Of a stretch of 64,000 nucleotides of DNA, positions 1 through 64,000 are shown piece by piece. The position numbers and the translations under genes are program-made. Each line of letters begins with the position of its first letter. The stretch's first letter is position 1. The notes under the pieces were generated by a model. It had not been told where the DNA came from, did not search any database, and was given only the letters and a program-made list of their open reading frames with translations. The stretch comes from Atrina japonica (lineage: Eukaryota; Mollusca; Bivalvia; Pterioida; Pinnidae): contig BROG01000044.1 of assembly GCA_030159075.1 (NCBI GenBank), positions 496,001 to 560,000 of the forward strand. The letters run 5' to 3'.

Positions 1-122
1 GAAGAGAACCCGGTTACAAGGTACCTAGGAAGAAACCATCGGCCTTCCACAAGTATACTGGCAAACTTCCCCACTAAATCAGCTTATGTTCAAGTGGGGC
101 TTGGACGGAAGTTAGAATGTTA
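1..122 (-). mobile_element. SINE family A, middle part, cut by window edge
   Basis: On the minus strand it reads AAGTTTGCCAGTATACTTGT, then GGTTTCTTCCTAGGTACCTT, the body of the SINE seen whole at 13280 and 22779. The tRNA-like head is missing. Confidence 0.7.
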
Positions 123-202
123 GCAGATGTTGCCAACTGTATTTAAAGGTTTGATCAAATTAGCTCCCTTTAGTCACAGAATAAGATTGCTAAAAGTCTT
201 AC

Positions 203-2336
<2,134 letters not shown>

Positions 2337-2421
2337 TTTGATACAATTATCTTATTTCAAACTCCCAAACAAAGAATGCTTGCATCCACAATTTTGTTTG
2401 TTTACAACCGGCGTTTTATCA

Positions 2422-2432
2422 CTCTTCCGGTG
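2422..2432 (-). promoter_or_regulatory. POLB: ETS-like motif, probable POLB promoter
   Basis: CACCGGAAGAG on the minus strand, about 90 bp upstream of the POLB start codon. ETS-type sites are common in TATA-less housekeeping promoters; its use here is inferred. No TATA box was identified. Confidence 0.4.
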
Positions 2433-3797
2433 CGATGTTCGTGACTAAGTACTGAGTAAACCCGAATCCATTCGCAGTATATTAAGATGCTGAAATAGGC
2501 ATATTGATTTACCTATCGGACGAATTATGTCAAATGAAATGTAAAGGTTTACATCCTAATAAAATGACCAATCTTAAATCAATATCAACCGAAATGAATA
2601 AAAATAATTATCCTTTTATATTTGAGCATAAACGAATGTTCGAATACCGATTCGCGAATGAACAGTTCATGGCGAATATCCAAATATAAAGTAACCATTC
2701 GAATACTCTGCGCGTTTTTAATACCAGTATCTTATGCAGTGTAGCATCATTTTGCCACCCGTGGAATAAGGAAAAGTTAAACTGGATACTCAGTTTTTTT
2801 TCCAGATTTTGATGTAGTAAAATCAAATTTTAATTTTTGCATAAACTCAGGTCAGTTATGTGCCCAATTATTCAATTTTTGACGTCCAGATGCCCGCATA
2901 CTTAGTGATTTTCCACGCTCTTTTGGGAATTGGGCACCGACAAATTCACTTTTATTTGACTTCAGCTGGGAATTTTCGACAAGAATATTGTGTAAAAAAA
3001 AGTCGAGGACACACACTAAAGAGTTATTGACGTACATGGAATAATGTCCGGGTTATGAGAAAGGAAAAAACGAACAAGGACGAAAGAGCATGATAAAGAC
3101 GAATACTCGGATACGAATCGAAAAGCAGCCAAGAACTATTCGAATTCCGCTTTAGCTATTCATTTCAGCTCTGCGTGGGAATTCATCGTATGTACATAAA
3201 CCTGTTTTGCAGGTCTGTTACTTTCTCATTCTAAATTTAGTAATATCATCACGTGTATTATCGATATGTCCAGTTTTACGGTGACTAAGGTGTCATTCGA
3301 AGGCTGACTCTGAGTGCGTAGGCCTGCACACGATTTTCAGTTGTCCGATTCCGACCTTTTTATGTACAAACCGTTTAGATTACATACATTTTATTGTATC
3401 ATCGATATATAAAACCTGTTATGCTTTTTATATCTCTGTATGTATAAAATAAAATTTTCATTGCAACAGAAACATTTTTTCCAGGATTTTCTTTAATTTT
3501 ACCCAGGGACTAATAACAAAATGTTGAATCATCAATAGGCCCCTATTTTCAGGTTCTCATGATTATGAAAATGGCTTGTGGGCATAAGATGTTGACAGCA
3601 TTGGATTTTGATGTATAATATTAAATAAGATTTGCACTCACCTGAGTGTTTGTTTACAAACTATTTATTTCTGGTTTGAGTAGAATGCATAAACATAATA
3701 CATGTACCGGTATATATCATATTAAAAGGGCAAAAAAATTATTAACCGTGACTCATTTCATATTGTTAAACACTTTCTTACTTTAAAAACTACCACT
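2433..3797. other. Intergenic region next to POLB, nothing recognised
   Basis: AT-rich unique-looking DNA between the two genes. Around 2740-3000 there are words related to the TTGGGAA-containing repeat described at 8304 and 12875. Confidence 0.5.
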
Positions 3798-3955
<158 letters not shown>

Positions 3956-4167
3956 ATGGCAGACTTTATAAGAAAAAACCCTTCAATCGCCCTAAATATA
4001 TGTTGCACGAATATGTTATTTCTATATCTTCGCTTTTGTAGGTTATATGATAAGCTGCTGGGTTCAAAAAGTTTCGTATAGTAATAGATAACAAAGTACA
4101 ATAGTGTTTTTTAGATTTTGTTTTCACTCATCCGAGAAATTATGTAAAATGAATCAGTATAATGGTT

Positions 4168-4503
4168 ATGGGGCAAGTACGACTGATGGCCGAACATGCC
4201 CCCAACCAGCCGATCATTAACCATTCCCTAGATATTATTTATATAACTTTTGGTGCGATTTAATAATAATAATAATAATAATAATTTGTTTTAGTTTGGT
4301 AGGATTAATTTGCGTTTATTGTTTTTGATTAAAAAAAAATCACTCAAAAGTTTTTGGTCATACGGAATATTTGATTTGATTCTTTCCTTAAATAGATTAT
4401 ATAAAAAAAAGTATTTTGGACTATTTCTTTTTTACCTTCATGTAGCCAAACTTGCCCCAGGGTATGGCCGTACTTGCCCCGAGGCAGGGCATGTTCGGCT
4501 GCT
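4168..4503. mobile_element. Inverted-repeat element with GGGGCAAGTACG ends
   Basis: GGGGCAAGTACG and CCGAACATGCCC near the left end recur in reverse complement near 4450-4495. The interior is AT-rich with a TAA triplet run at 4258-4286. It looks like a small non-autonomous DNA element. Confidence 0.5.
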
Positions 4504-4911
4504 TCAGAAACTTTCACATTTTCGTTAAATAAAGTTAAATCTTCAATATATGAATTATCGACATTTTCAGCGTGACTCCGCCTTATTGTTCTTGCAATAT
4601 TCGAGAAAGGTGGGATCTGTTTTGACTGAATTTTGACACTATAAGAGAAAAGTGGTCGAACTAAACCCGCTCTCCCCTAAAGATTAAAAACTATAATAAT
4701 ATCGCTTGTTCACTCTTGAGTTTAAGACCCGATATAAATATTATCCGAGTTAGCCACAGTTGCTGGAATTTCGCCTATTCCCTATTGTAAACGGATTCAT
4801 GCAGATTATTTAAGAATTTTTCTTTTTGTTTTGTTTTATTTTTATTGGCCGTTGCATGAAAATGGATCCCTTGAAACGTTCAGATAAGCGGGGAAGGTAA
4901 GTCTATAATTA

Positions 4912-4923
4912 ACCCGGAAGTAG
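4912..4923 (+). promoter_or_regulatory. ETS-like motif, probable GFAT promoter
   Basis: ACCCGGAAGTAG, close to the ETS consensus, about 145 bp upstream of the GFAT start codon. The 5' untranslated region probably lies between here and 5063; no TATA box was identified. Function is inferred from position. Confidence 0.4.
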
Positions 4924-5063
4924 ATAACTTATGCGGCCTAGATGTTCAGCGATATAAGGGATTGACGCTCCAAACAAACGTGGCATTAGACATAGGAAAG
5001 CAACGACGAAAGAAGCTGTGAACAAACTAACAAATTTCACCTTGGTTATACACTTGTGACAAA

Positions 5064-63945
<58,882 letters not shown>

Positions 63946-64000
63946 GTTTGCATAATTCCAAATATGATTTATAGAATGTGTTCACAACATTCACATCTGT

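Overview
This is an animal nuclear window, AT-rich, with short exons, GT-AG introns, tRNA-derived SINEs, many small inverted-repeat transposons and tandem arrays. The encoded proteins and the repeat style (SINE with a CAAA tail, TACATGTA-type words everywhere, oyster- or scallop-like dispersed repeats) point to a lophotrochozoan, most likely a bivalve mollusc. That assignment is inference; no species is claimed.

Two protein-coding genes are supported and they are divergent. On the minus strand, positions 203-2336 hold the first four coding exons of DNA polymerase beta (POLB), ending at the 8-kDa lyase domain; the gene runs off the left edge. On the plus strand, positions 5064-63945 hold the first 14 coding exons (512 codons plus one base) of glutamine-fructose-6-phosphate aminotransferase (GFAT, GFPT1/2-type), the entry enzyme of the hexosamine pathway; the last part of the second sugar-isomerase domain lies beyond the right edge. 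All splice phases agree and the joined frame is open. The two start codons are about 2.7 kb apart, each with an ETS-like CCGGAA motif 90-150 bp upstream.

The rest is intron and intergenic DNA. Intron 1 of GFAT is 22.4 kb and intron 8 is 15.8 kb. They hold about 20 unrelated minisatellite arrays (units of 20 to about 145 bp), long GA, CT, TA and GT tracts, five copies of one tRNA-derived SINE, a separate Lys-tRNA-like SINE with exact target duplications, and several families of short non-autonomous DNA transposons. These include pogo/Tigger-like elements with TA duplications, a hAT-like element with an exact 8-bp duplication, a 91-bp MITE family, and a nested insertion in which a 1.5-kb CTTAAG-rich element has split a pogo-like MITE. 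Many open reading frames in these regions come from the periodicity of the arrays and are not genes.

I found no convincing new gene system. The points most worth a second look are the divergent POLB-GFAT arrangement, the density of independent minisatellites in one gene, the nested transposons, and several long hairpins.
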